Shown: positions 1 through 10,499 of the stretch, piece after piece
Numbering within the stretch: the stretch's first letter is position 1
Layout of the letters: each line of letters opens with the position of its first letter
Assembly (NCBI GenBank): GCA_003342895.1
Contig: PTFA01000011.1
Location: 5,616,134 to 5,680,133, forward strand
Direction: 5' to 3'
Source: Casuarius casuarius
Lineage: Eukaryota > Chordata > Aves > Casuariiformes > Casuariidae
DNA: 64,000 nt
Notes under the pieces: model-generated
What the model saw: the letters and a program-made list of their open reading frames with translations, nothing else
What the model was told of the DNA's origin: nothing
The model's database searches: none
Position numbers and translations under genes: made by a program

Positions 1-1339
1 AAAGGAACGTTGCAAACAAAAACAAGAGCTGAGAAGGAACTGTTATCTTCTAACACTGCAGAAATGGAGGGGGGCACATTTTGTTGGCTGCTGATGAAAG
101 AGATCTCTTACAACCATTTATAGATTTGGGGGTCTTTTTTTTTAAAAAAGAAACATGTAAGGGCTATACCAGGTTAGGGTAGTCATTATAAAGGACCTAC
201 TTTCGGACAGGGAAAGGCACACAGCAAAGTGCAGTTACCTTTTGGGAAACTTTTGGTTGATGAACACAAAATTGCTAAAGGAATTACAGCATGAACACAG
301 AAAATTACAAATCCAGTTGTGAATTCTGTCATTTTCCTTAGGTACACTATAGATTTTCAATGTGTTTTGCCCTAACGCATGGATATATGACTTATAAGAT
401 CACTTAGAATTTTGCATAGTTCCTATGTTTAAAATGTACATTATAAATTGCTTAAGGGGAAATATTTTGGTGAAGAGAAAATAATAAAGACAAGAACTAA
501 TTTGCTGAATGCAGCAGGTATGTAGGTTTGTTGAACGTGTGCTTAGTTTAGGTCACAGGAAAGCTCTGTCATCAGAGATGCACTGAGATACCCTCTGCAA
601 ACAGGTACCAGATTCTGTCAGTGTCTCTCTTTGCATCTGGGACTTCTTTCGTTCTCATAAATATGAACCTCTCAGAGTTATCTCTTCCCCATGACATTTC
701 TCTCTCTCCTTTGACCCAGTGGCTTTCTTGCCCTTCATAGCATCAGTTGAAGCATGATAAGTGATACAGAAACCCTTGCATGAATTCTCCAGCTCCTTCA
801 TAGAGGGCTAAGTCACCATTTAAGTCCCACAGGTTTAAATGCTTTTTCAGCACTTGACCTCTTCACAAGGATGAATTTCACCTACAGTGAGGACAGTATC
901 CAAAGGTTGTTACTCTCCTTGTCAGTCAAAAGAAAGCAATACACAGTAAATAGTCTATAAACATTAAAGAAAATAATAAGATTTTTAGTTATTATCTGTA
1001 AAATAGCAGTGTCTTTGTTTTCTTAGAAAATTGTTTATAATCTCAGAAGTAATATTTAGAGGAACAGGATATGATTATAACAATTCTATTAGGAACATCA
1101 AAATGAGCTTAGTGAACAGTCTGCATGTACAGCCACTGGTCTAAATCAACTCCACTGCCAAATGGGCAAGCATCGGGACATATATTAAATGAATAGACAA
1201 TTCAGAAATGTCCAACAGATAACTAAAATTGAAATTTTATTTCTTCAATAATATTCATCAGACATTTTTCTGACAAGACTTTTCTGAAAGATGAAGTGCA
1301 AATGGGAACCCTGTAAGAATGTTTAGAAGAATTGTACAT

Positions 1340-1470
1340 GACATTTTTTAAGCGCCACTAAGTACACATTGAATACTTTGTAAGTATATAGGCATAGCAA
1401 CATGCAAGTGTCATGTACCTAACATTACAATATGCATTTTGTCTGCTTAAAGTTACTAATGAGGAAATTA
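1340..1470. repeat. Decayed inverted-repeat element (MITE-like), copy 1
   Basis: TAAGCGCCACTAAGTACAC at its left side matches TAAGTGGCACTAAATTACAC at 4945-4964. The right side (TGCTTAAAGTTACTAAT) partly matches the reverse complement of the same terminus. No transposase frame is visible. Limits are approximate. Confidence 0.45.
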
Positions 1471-3405
1471 AAAGAAGTAAATGTGTCTCCATCAGCAGTG
1501 CAATATGTTTAATTCCCACGGATTTTGTTTACAGGTTGGTGGTTGTATTTCTGAAGCATTCAAATATATCCTTCCAAAGGCCATGAATTGCCAGTGTGAG
1601 AGGAGAGTACTTTGGAGTTCCTAGGAGAATACACTCACACTGACTGTGAACAGATGAAGTTGTTATAGTCCTTTCACAAATTATGCCTTATTATTTGTTC
1701 TAGGAAACTTCCTGCTGGACTGAAGGTTTTTTGTAGTTGTAAAATGTCTAGGCTAAAAGTACGGGATGCACAAGGAAAGCTTTATAATTCTGTTGGAAAA
1801 GAGCTAAATAGCAACTCAAACGTGCATTAAGGACTTGAGCCTCATTCTTCTGAAATCAATAGGTGTATTGTATCCAACTTTTATGGAAGCAGGACATATA
1901 TGAATCCAGTAATCCATGTGTTCACTCTGTTGGCTCACTATTTAGGCAGAAGCAAGATGATTGTAGGTCGTATTTGCATATTTCTATGGAAACTATATAG
2001 GGGTATAAGGAAATCTACTTTCACTGAGAAAGGACAGTACATGCAACTGTGTATTTACTAACATTAATATGCATGGAAAAGAGGGAAAGGGGAAGTGATA
2101 AAGAATTCAGCCCAGCAATTAAAGATTTTCCTTCTCTTCAGAATCAACACAAATAGTCAATGATGATCACTTTTATTTGCTTTACAAGTTATTACTTTTA
2201 AAACCTCCTTGGGACCTATTATGAAAACCCTTTAATGATTTCCTTGTAGAACAAGACTAAGAAAATGAATGTGTTTCGACGAAAAAAGCATCAATGTTTT
2301 TCAGCACTATGCATAAGGGCAGGGTAAGGCTATCTGTAGTTTGTGCTGAAAGGTAAGATCAGAGCTCACACAGGGAACACTGCTGGCTTGACCCTGAACA
2401 CAGGGAAAGTGCTAAAGTGCTGACCCCGACAGGCTTAGCTTGCACCTGAAATCTTAAAAAAAGAAGAAGAAATAAAAAATCTTTTATAATAACACAGACT
2501 GCTCCTTGTGGAAGACAGACTTTTCTTCTACCTCCTTTCCAATTGGACTGCTGCTTTTAGCCCAACAGAGAATAACTGACTTCAGACACAGAACATGCAG
2601 GGCAGATCTATAGTAAACACAGAAGCCATGAAGAACTTTTTTTAGTGAGCTACTGGAAGGCTCCCTGCCGCACTTCAGAAATCCCCTGCTTCTGTAGAGT
2701 CATCATATTAGCTCTACACCATCTTCCATCTGCTTGCGAGTACATTAAACATTGCTGAGGAAAATGAACATGGTTTGGCAACAAGACAATTCCTAGATGC
2801 GGGAAGAATTCCCTTAAGGGCTGCTGGAAGTGCACGAAGCTTAGAGCAGCCCGAGAACGCGGAGTGATACGTGTGCTGTTAAACCATGTTTGTACCCTTA
2901 TTTCCTCCTGAGTTACAACAAGTGCAGAGTGCAGGGTTTGATTCATTGACAGCAGGAGGGAATTGTGCTAGCTTTTGTTAACCCTAAGTAGACAACTCTC
3001 ATTTTTCTTTAGAGATGTTAAGTCAGATCTGTTCCAAAAAGTCATGTATGAAGACCTGCTCTTGATAGGAGTTTCTACTCTGCTCTGTTGACATGAAAAG
3101 CTGCACCACCCATTTTACTTTTTTGGTTTGCAATAGTCCTTCCCTCTCCACCCATGCGCTGAGTGTTTTTAACGTAAACATGCCCTGGCAATATTGTACT
3201 TAAATATGTAAGAGACATGTGAGAATATCTCAACAGTATGTATATTGCATATTTAATTCAAAAGCTTGCATGTGCTTTTAAAAGTTGCTCTTCAAACCTG
3301 CATGCCTTTTATTGGAAAGAATTGTGTTGCAGTTGGATTGCATGTCATTATCTAGTACTGACTAAATATTGACATGTTACAGCTGTTTATTATTCAGCTG
3401 TTTGG

Positions 3406-3488
3406 GATGGATCCCCAGCCAGTGTAAATTGGCCCACATTTAAGGCAATAGAGTGAAGCTGATTTATACCAGCTGAGGCTGTGTCCCT
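3406..3488. repeat. Imperfect palindromic amniote repeat, in probable 3' UTR
   Basis: Contains CCAGCCAGTGTAAATTGGCC on the left and GCTGATTTATACCAGCTGAG on the right, which are approximate reverse complements, with ATTTAAGGCAATAGAGT in the middle. I recognise the layout from old self-complementary repeats of birds, turtles and crocodilians, whose centre reads CATTGAAGTCAATGGAG. As RNA it could fold into one hairpin. Confidence 0.65.
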
Positions 3489-4534
3489 GTGTTGCCATTA
3501 CGAGCTCAAACTATCCCAAAGTTAGTAAAGAGTAAGGAAAGGATTATGAACCCAGGCAGTTTTTTTTTCCTATGTTGAACAAAAAAACTTACAGTGAACC
3601 AATTTCAAGACTACATCAAAGACTCAATAGTAACTTAAAATGTATATAAACATCTCATAGCTAGTATTTAGACTAAGAGGTAGATGTCATACTGTGGGAA
3701 TAGTGCAGTGTGGAATGATGCTAATGTTGACTACTAAATACATCTATTTGCCTGTTACTCATAGGACACAAAGGAAGGGTATAGCAATGGCAACCACAAA
3801 AAGGCTTACAATATTCCAGTTAACCATATTCCTTCTCTTCTTTTGCTATTCTATGTTATCTTTCGGTGCATTCCATCTGGAAGGGCATGATGGAAAAGTA
3901 GCAAGAAGTAAAAAGATCAGTAATACAAAACCTTCACATTTACAAAAAGTTAACTTTATCATTAAAGGCATCCTCTGTACTTTGATGGAAGCATTTTGTA
4001 CTTACAATTTAAGATTATCTGGCATTATTGTGCAAGTAGTGGAAATTCCAGGTGAGGTGATTCAGCAAAATAGGGGTCAGGAGAATGCTGTTCTCTCACT
4101 TTCTCTGTTGTTCACGCTAAAAATATCGGGGCATATGGCAGTATATTTCAGCATTTTAACACACTAGGCTCCCTCGAGGACAGAAAAAAGAGGAAACTCG
4201 TGCTGTCGAGCCAGGAATAGATTACTGAACGGTGTTGCCAGACGCACAGAATGCTGGCAGCAAAGCCATTAGCAGAGCCAGTGTCTTACTTTGCCTAAAG
4301 GTGTTTCAGTGGTATTTAATGGGCCCCAAAGAGAGGGAAAGCAAAGCTAGTAAGAATGAGGAGTGATATAAGCATTTTTATAAATTAGTTATCATTGCAA
4401 GTAGAGGAATTACACATATTGCATTAGGATACCCACTGCATGAAAATGTACCTTCCAGTTATTCCTTGTGACTGTCAGGGGGTCATCCCCTTCTTGAAAA
4501 AATCAAAATGCATATTATAATTACANGGTTTTCC

Positions 4535-4658
4535 AATATCCATACACAGCAAGTACAAGATACTTACATGTAAGTACACTGTATTTACCTATATTTTTGC
4601 ATAGTTTTTAGTGTGTACTTTGTGCCACTTAATAAAAAGCATTACTCATATATTTTTG
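4535..4658 (-). repeat. Decayed inverted-repeat element (MITE-like), copy 2
   Basis: The reverse complement starts AGTAATGCTTTTTATTAAGT then GGCACAAAGTACACACT. About 19 of 25 positions match the terminus at 4929-4953. The inner part shares the ACAGTGTACTTACATGTAAG type of sequence. Confidence 0.55.
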
Positions 4659-4928
4659 TTTTGTTTTTCTCCATTAGACAACTTAGTCAATTCGAGTTGA
4701 AGCAGCTGGATTTTTGGTATGTTCATCACAGATTACCAGTTCCTAGCAGTATAGAGATTGGACACTTGGAGGAGTCTGGATAAGCGGTGGGGAAAGCTGC
4801 AGTGTGAACATGAAGTTTTATATCACCTCCTTAATCAAGAAATGGAATATCAGATTTACGGTGCTAATTTAATAAACTTACCTTTAATTTGAATGGAATT
4901 GTAAAGGTAAGAACTCCATTATCCTTTT

Positions 4929-5075
4929 GGTAACACTTTACAATAAGTGGCACTAAATTACACTATAACTGCTATGTTACAGGGAAGTACATGTAACTAC
5001 ACTGTAACTGTTGAAATAGCTACTGTACATATGTGTACATGTTAACTTCAGTGCTGTTACAATCATGAATTACAT
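4929..5075 (+). repeat. Decayed inverted-repeat element (MITE-like), copy 3
   Basis: Begins GGTAACACTTTACAATAAGT then GGCACTAAATTACACTATAA, the form seen at ends of short non-autonomous DNA transposons. It faces away from copy 2, so the two look like the facing outer ends of two insertions 270 bp apart, not the two ends of one element. Confidence 0.55.
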
Positions 5076-6187
5076 AATTACAGATGATTCTGTCCTTACT
5101 TTTCATTGAAATAGTTTATATATATATATAATACTATAATGAAAATACACAAGATGTTAACTTTCATGTCTTACTTAGAAAAGTTGGTTTTCTTCATGTA
5201 TTCCTTTATAGAGGGAATCTCAGTGCAAAGTGAACCATCCTTAAGTAATGTGAAAACTTTTTGAAATATTCTAGCTTAAATTCTGAGCCTCAAGTTAAAC
5301 ATCAGGTTCCTTAAACTGTTTCTTGATTTGTCTGATGACACTAAGAGAGTGGGAAGATGCACCCCTTGTCTTCTGATGCACCACTTTCTTGTTTAAATCA
5401 TGAGAATGTTCTTGAAGCATAAAAAAATCATTCTACCTCTAAAAGTTTAAAAATAATCAGCAATTGACACTGTAAACAGTACACTGGCAGAAATTAGCTA
5501 CCTTGTCTTGAGAAAACTACTCTGCATGTGCATGTGGGAGAGGATGTCACCAACATTTTAACTAACACAGTTCCCATTCAGAGCCTCCATTTTACACATT
5601 TGCTGGATTTCTTGAAATGGTAATGAACTCGGTATTTCAGAATGGGATCTTGGGTAAAGGAAAGAGACAACTGGTTTTTAGCCTACTGAGTATCATTAGC
5701 TTTGAGTCATGGTCCTGCTTACAAAAAAGATGGATGCCTCTTTACACCTACTGTAGTAATTTAAACCTGTGAAGACTAAATAGGCCTGTAAAGTGCAACC
5801 CAGTTAGAATCTGCCATTTGTGAAGGCTTGTTGTGGTGTTTTTACACCTACTTTGCACAGACGTGAGTGACATCACACGGTGCAAGCTCATGGAAGATCA
5901 ACTGCATTAAAAATGAGCACGTGAAAAGTTTTGGTTTAACTGAAACCAATGAAATAATCTAGTTTAACAGTCCAACTTACATCTGCTTTTGCAAGTTTCA
6001 ACACTGTTCTTATGCCACAGGAGAAAATGGTTTGGAATGGTTACCCCTAAGGTTGATCCTGCTTTTGAAGATCCTACTTGACCTTGTTGGGCAGCGGCTC
6101 AAGTAGCAGCCCTACTATTCAAGCAAGCTGGAGTTAGGAATAATGAAAAGAAGGCCCAAAAACACACAGGTGAAGAGTTCCACTTGA

Positions 6188-6320
6188 ACAAGTAAGGCCC
6201 TGGTCCAGGGAAGCACTTATTTTTAAGCATATGAATAGTGCCTTACTGTTCAATTGAACTTCTCCCATGCCTGAAGCTAAGCATGTGCTCAAACGCTTAG
6301 TTGAATTGGGCCTCGGGTCC
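6188..6320. repeat. Imperfect palindromic amniote repeat, in probable 3' UTR
   Basis: The left arm AAGGCCCTGGTCCAGGGAAG...TTAAGCATATGAATAGTGCC and right arm GAAGCTAAGCATGTGCTC...CGCTTAGTTGAATTGGGCCT are approximate reverse complements around a centre with TTCAATTGAAC. It matches the old repeat form GGCCCTGATCCTGCAAAG...AAGCATGTGCTTAAGTGC. Confidence 0.65.
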
Positions 6321-8689
6321 TGAAATAAAACCTTGTAGTATCTGGTATTGTACTGTAGTTAATGCAACTTGCTGTTTTGACAAGAACCTATATTTTTGGT
6401 ACTAAACTGAATGATTTCTTTTGCCAGCCTTTTTATAAGCGTACGTTTTGAAAGACATGAATATCTTGTAAACCTATACTATTTTTCAATGTGTCTAGTA
6501 GCACCTACCTGGTTCTCTCAAACTACCATACTATATTAACATATTATTGCATTTTTCCACAGATGGGTATGGAGTGAACTGTAAAAACAAGCATGCAATC
6601 ACATCAATGCAGACTTATTTCTTTAAAATGTCATACTGTATATGATTTATTATGTTAACACTCAACCACATCATATTATTTATGTCTGTATATTTTGAAA
6701 AAAAGTGCTGCTTTGATTGACGTCACCCTTTTTTCTTAGAAATTAACATGATAAATGTTTCAACAAAAACAATTAAAATACTCTAATATTGTCCTTAAAA
6801 GGTTTATACTCTTCTGATAAATAATCTGACACAGCACCTTTATCTTCCATTTTACCATACTACATGATGTCATATTCCAAACTCTGCCTTCCCCACACAA
6901 AAATAAAATCCCAGGAGAAAGTCCTTTATAGCAGACCATCATGCTTTTAGGCCTCACAAGTATAGCAACCAGAGAGAAATACCCTTTTGTCAAAGGTGCA
7001 AAACTTAGGAGGAGGCAAACTCCATCTAGACTAATTTGCATCCTCTAGTGTAGAATCATTACCAAGAGCTGATATGGCAACTTTCTTATTTCATTGGAAG
7101 AGGAAGTAAGCCAATGGGCTTACAGTGTTTTGTTGTCATATTTAAGAGCATGTGATTTTTCAGCTGTCAATTACACAAAAAATTTCAGAAATAATCCAAA
7201 CAGAGANTTTCACTGTGGAGCTAAAAGCATGGCAGGAATTCTCTATCGTTCACGGTGACATAAGTTTGTACCTCACAAAATGCATAGACAGGAATTTAAT
7301 ATAAAGAATTAGTCCATTTACTGTATACACAAAACATATATCTTTTGTTTTAACACTTCTATTTTTTTCTCTTTTTTTCCCCCTTTTTTTGGCAAACCAA
7401 CATAGAGAAGCAGCTCTGGAACTGCCAAATTAAAAATTGAGAATTCTAGCAACTTAACAATATTTTTTAAGGATAGTAATCAAATGTGGTTGTAATTTAA
7501 AACCTGAGGCTGTGCACTGGTTGTTAGCTTAAAACTACCTTTCCATATAACATTGTGCTTCCATTGTATAACAAAGAAAAAATTAACAAGAACTAGAAAA
7601 GTTTGCTGCTGAACAGTGCTAGGACATACAGACAAAAAAAAATACTAACACATGTTATCTATTCAGAATATTGATTTGAGTCATATCTAAAGGGAATATA
7701 ATGGACATTAGAAAATGCTCACTTGTGACTGACTTAGCTACTGCCAAAAAAGTTAAATATGTATCAAATAATGTTTAATTGAATTTATTATATGCACTAT
7801 ATACACATACTAAAATGCCTTGCAGTTGTGCCCCATGAACACTTCAAATTTGAGTAGACAGGTGAGTCCATGTGAAGTAAATAAATTATAAAAACAGAAA
7901 GTACTCAAAAAGACCTCTAATCTTTGTGATCCCCCAAAAGCAGTAAAGGGCAGGACAAATTTATTTCAAATAAAGCACTACTATCTAACTTTGCAGAATC
8001 TGTATAGCTATTCAGTATGATGTTTTTACCACGGAAACATGGCACTGTTGTCAAGGTACCATTTAAAACATAACAAAACAAAGCAAAACAAAACGAAGAA
8101 AACAGTGAACTGATACTTCTTTTCCACCAAACCCAAGCATACAAGAAACTATACTAAAAAGCATTCAGTTTGTGTTTCCTGGGGCGTATGTCTCAAAAAC
8201 AAGTTGCTTTTTGAATTATAGACATGTATAAAACATTCTTTGTAAACCGCTAATCTTAGACTTATATTTTTATGTAAGTAAATTAGGTCCTTACCTAATA
8301 GTATTTGTTATGAATACTCTATGACATACTGATAGGGACCATGATAAAAGAAAACTGGGGAGGAAGAAAGCTGCGTAACATTTAAAAATGTAGAAAACTT
8401 GGATTATGATGATGATTAACATTGTTAAGGCTGTATATTCAAGCACTGTATGTTAAGAGAGCAGTGGATATGAATTTAGGCAATAAGAAATGTCCTGCTT
8501 TATGTAGGATACTGTAATTATAGAATGATATTGTCAACAGCTGATTGTTGGCATAAACTGGCTACTTATAGCAGGTATGCGAGTTAATAAAAATAGCAGA
8601 AAGTGGCAGAAATGAATTCTGAAAAATGACAGCCAGTTTTCTCCATCAGTCAGCCTGATAAGTAAAACTCCAAGATTCTAGTTCTGCAT

Positions 8690-8808
8690 CTAAATGAAAT
8701 ACTCCTTTTTCTCCTCTGCATTGACTTGGCTGCCTTCTGCATTGATAATGGCTGTGTCGGCATCAGGTGCATCTTCAGCTCCTTTTGCTTCATTTGTTAA
8801 ATATGTTC
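8690..8808 (-). CDS. CADM2: CADM2 last coding exon (cytoplasmic tail and stop)
   Basis: Final coding exon of cell adhesion molecule 2, an immunoglobulin-superfamily synaptic adhesion protein. The acceptor AG is at 8810-8809, after a pyrimidine-rich stretch, and the exon opens with GA, completing a Gly codon begun by the previous exon. It then reads [32 protein letters not shown] and KKEYFI, ending in TAG at 8692-8690. From knowledge of the CADM family, the juxtamembrane TYLTNEA part of the tail belongs to the protein 4.1 (FERM)-binding motif. The C-terminal EYFI is a class II PDZ ligand used to bind MPP/CASK-type scaffolds under the synaptic membrane. The 38 residues match the mammalian CADM2 tail as I remember it, with no visible change. 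The tail appears intact, with no frameshift, so this is a functional gene end and not a pseudogene. The only alternative is another CADM paralogue, and the combination with the neighbouring TM and stalk exons argues for CADM2. Confidence 0.96.
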
Positions 8809-10373
8809 CTATAGGAAGCAGTACAACAGGAAAAAAAAATTAGTTTTTTGGCTTTATATTGTACTGTACAAAGTATATTTCCAACAGTGCTCTAATTGCT
8901 TCATGAATGGAGTAACATATAACTTTAAAAAGTTTTAGTATGAATGTATACACAAATTTCTAATTTGGTTAAGAAATATTTATGGTATTAAAACTGATAG
9001 TGCACATTACCACATCACAAAGATTCACATATATCCATGATAAATGAAGGAAATATCATGAGAAAAATCCACTCTATCTAAATGCTGTAACATGCAATTA
9101 TAGAATAAGTGATAAAGTTTTGGATATTTCATGGTATAGCTGGCATAAAAACAAACCAACTTTGAAGATTTAGATTTTCATTAAATGTGTATTTTTTAAA
9201 AAAATTACCACTAATTGTTTTTGTATTTCTATTTTTCATGATCTCATCCATACTTTAATTTCACAGACTTGTATCATAGTCATTTCCAAGAATTACAGAG
9301 GTAGCTTCGTTAACTGAACCCACTCATGATACACTATCACAGACACTTTTTATGCTAAGTTTGTAAGTTCAGGATATGAATAAAAAGAACTGTGTACAAC
9401 AGCCAATTTTTACTTTGTGAAAAGCATTATTTGTGTTGGCATAAGATGCACATGTTATTATTCAGGAAGAAAAGCAAAGCAAAAGAGACACACAAAAGAG
9501 ACACATTTTCATTGGTTCATTAAAAAATTATTTTCTTCCTGGCACAGTCCTACTCAAATTAAAAAGATACATTTATCAGCTTCTGTCTGCTAGCCATAAG
9601 ATTATCCCATTGAAAATGAGATTTAATGAGTTAATACCAACACTAATCCTCCCTTCNCTTTTTTGAGAGTGGGGGGTGGGGAATCAACTGAGATTTAACA
9701 ACTGGTCTACAAGCCATTCAGAGGTTAAATCTCTGGAAATTATTTTGGAATTAACTAGGTCTAAATAGGATCACACAGAGGCTTAGTCAGCCAGTGTCAC
9801 TTCACGCCTGTTATGTCTAATGGTGGAGAGGATTCAAAATGAAGGGAGTAGAATTCCTAAGGTGAAACCTCTGAATAAGGATAAAACTTGACCCATGAAT
9901 TAAATCCTTATTCTAGTGGAATCATTAGTAAAAGTGACACTAATTTGAAAACCCACCATCAGTATTTAATATTATCTTTCAAATGCATATTGAAAGTATT
10001 AGCACAATTTATGGCAATGAAATGTCTCGTTTACTCAATTGTTTACTCAATTCTGCTGAGTTGATATGCCAGTTAAAATTATGAGGTCATGTAATGAAGA
10101 GATTAAATAGAAAGCCAAGGAAGAACCCTTTTAGTCTCTCTAAATCACTGACTCATTAGATGACCATGGGCATGTAGCTAGATATCCTTTGCCTTAGTCA
10201 GTCCACTATAAAACTGGGAAAAAAANAGGGACTTCACTCACAACCAGATTGTGAATTGAGCTGTGCTCTCTGAATAATTTAGCAGATGAGGAAAGGTGAA
10301 AGGGAAATGCACTCCCACACGAAATTATGCCTTGCTTCCAAAAGTGAGTGAACTTCCACTAAATCTATCCTAC
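8809..10373 (-). other. CADM2: CADM2 last intron
   Basis: 1,565-bp intron bounded by GT (10373-10372) and AG (8810-8809) on the minus strand. It is AT-rich. A MIR-like SINE remnant lies near its 5' end (about 10150-10225). I see no other gene in it. Confidence 0.93.
10150..10225 (+). repeat. MIR-like SINE remnant in the last CADM2 intron
   Basis: Reads ACTCATTAGATGACCATGGG, CATGTAGCTAGATATCCTTTG, CCTTAGTCAGTCCACTATAA, AACTGGG. This parallels the MIR core (GTGACCTTGGGCAAGTCACTTAA...CCTCAGTTTCC...TAAAATGGG). It lies about 150 bp downstream (in gene sense) of the TM exon. Confidence 0.7.
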
Positions 10374-10499
10374 CTTTATGTCTTGCCAGGTATCGACCAA
10401 GCAGAATTATAGAACATAGTGTTACAAAGACAACTACAGCCACTATTCCTCCTATAAGAGCGTGGTCAGGTCCGGTCTTTCCAGCCAAAGCATTAGGAT
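10374..10499 (-). CDS. CADM2: CADM2 transmembrane exon
   Basis: Exon of 126 bp, phase 1 at both ends. The acceptor AG is at 10501-10500 after TCTCCCTCT, and the donor is AAAG/GTAGGA with GT at 10373-10372. It reads (D)[13 protein letters not shown], then the membrane segment [20 protein letters not shown], then GRYLARHK. This gives a short extracellular linker, one hydrophobic helix of about 20 residues with a GG pair at its outer end, and a basic stop-transfer stretch (R, R, H, K) that begins the cytoplasmic side. That order fits a type I single-pass protein. Compared with the mammalian protein as I remember it, AGQNG has become AGKTG and one Phe in the helix is Ile, both conservative changes. 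The split Asp codon at the start is completed by a G that ends either the stalk exon or the exon before it. If the last intron were retained, translation would run on about 30 residues into intron sequence and stop, losing the PDZ-ligand tail. Confidence 0.96.

Larger units (their letters stand above)
1..8689 (-). other. CADM2: CADM2 3' UTR and/or 3' flank
   Basis: Everything after the CADM2 stop codon to the left edge. No open frame here looks like a known protein. The sequence is AT-rich, with T-rich tracts (for example 7361-7390) and short TA runs (about 5115-5131). Several minus-strand AATAAA hexamers are present (plus-strand TTTATT at 7960-7965, 7784-7789, 6646-6651, 2172-2177 and 1236-1241). 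I cannot tell which, if any, is the true polyadenylation signal, so the UTR/flank border is not placed. CADM2 transcripts in mammals carry a long 3' UTR, so a large share of this block may be transcribed. It also holds several old inverted-repeat elements, listed separately. Confidence 0.5.

Noticed and set aside
3694..4167. 157-codon plus-strand frame with a hydrophobic stretch
   Set aside because: It lies antisense in the CADM2 3' UTR/flank. It shows no family resemblance or convincing start context. The hydrophobic run follows from T-rich DNA.
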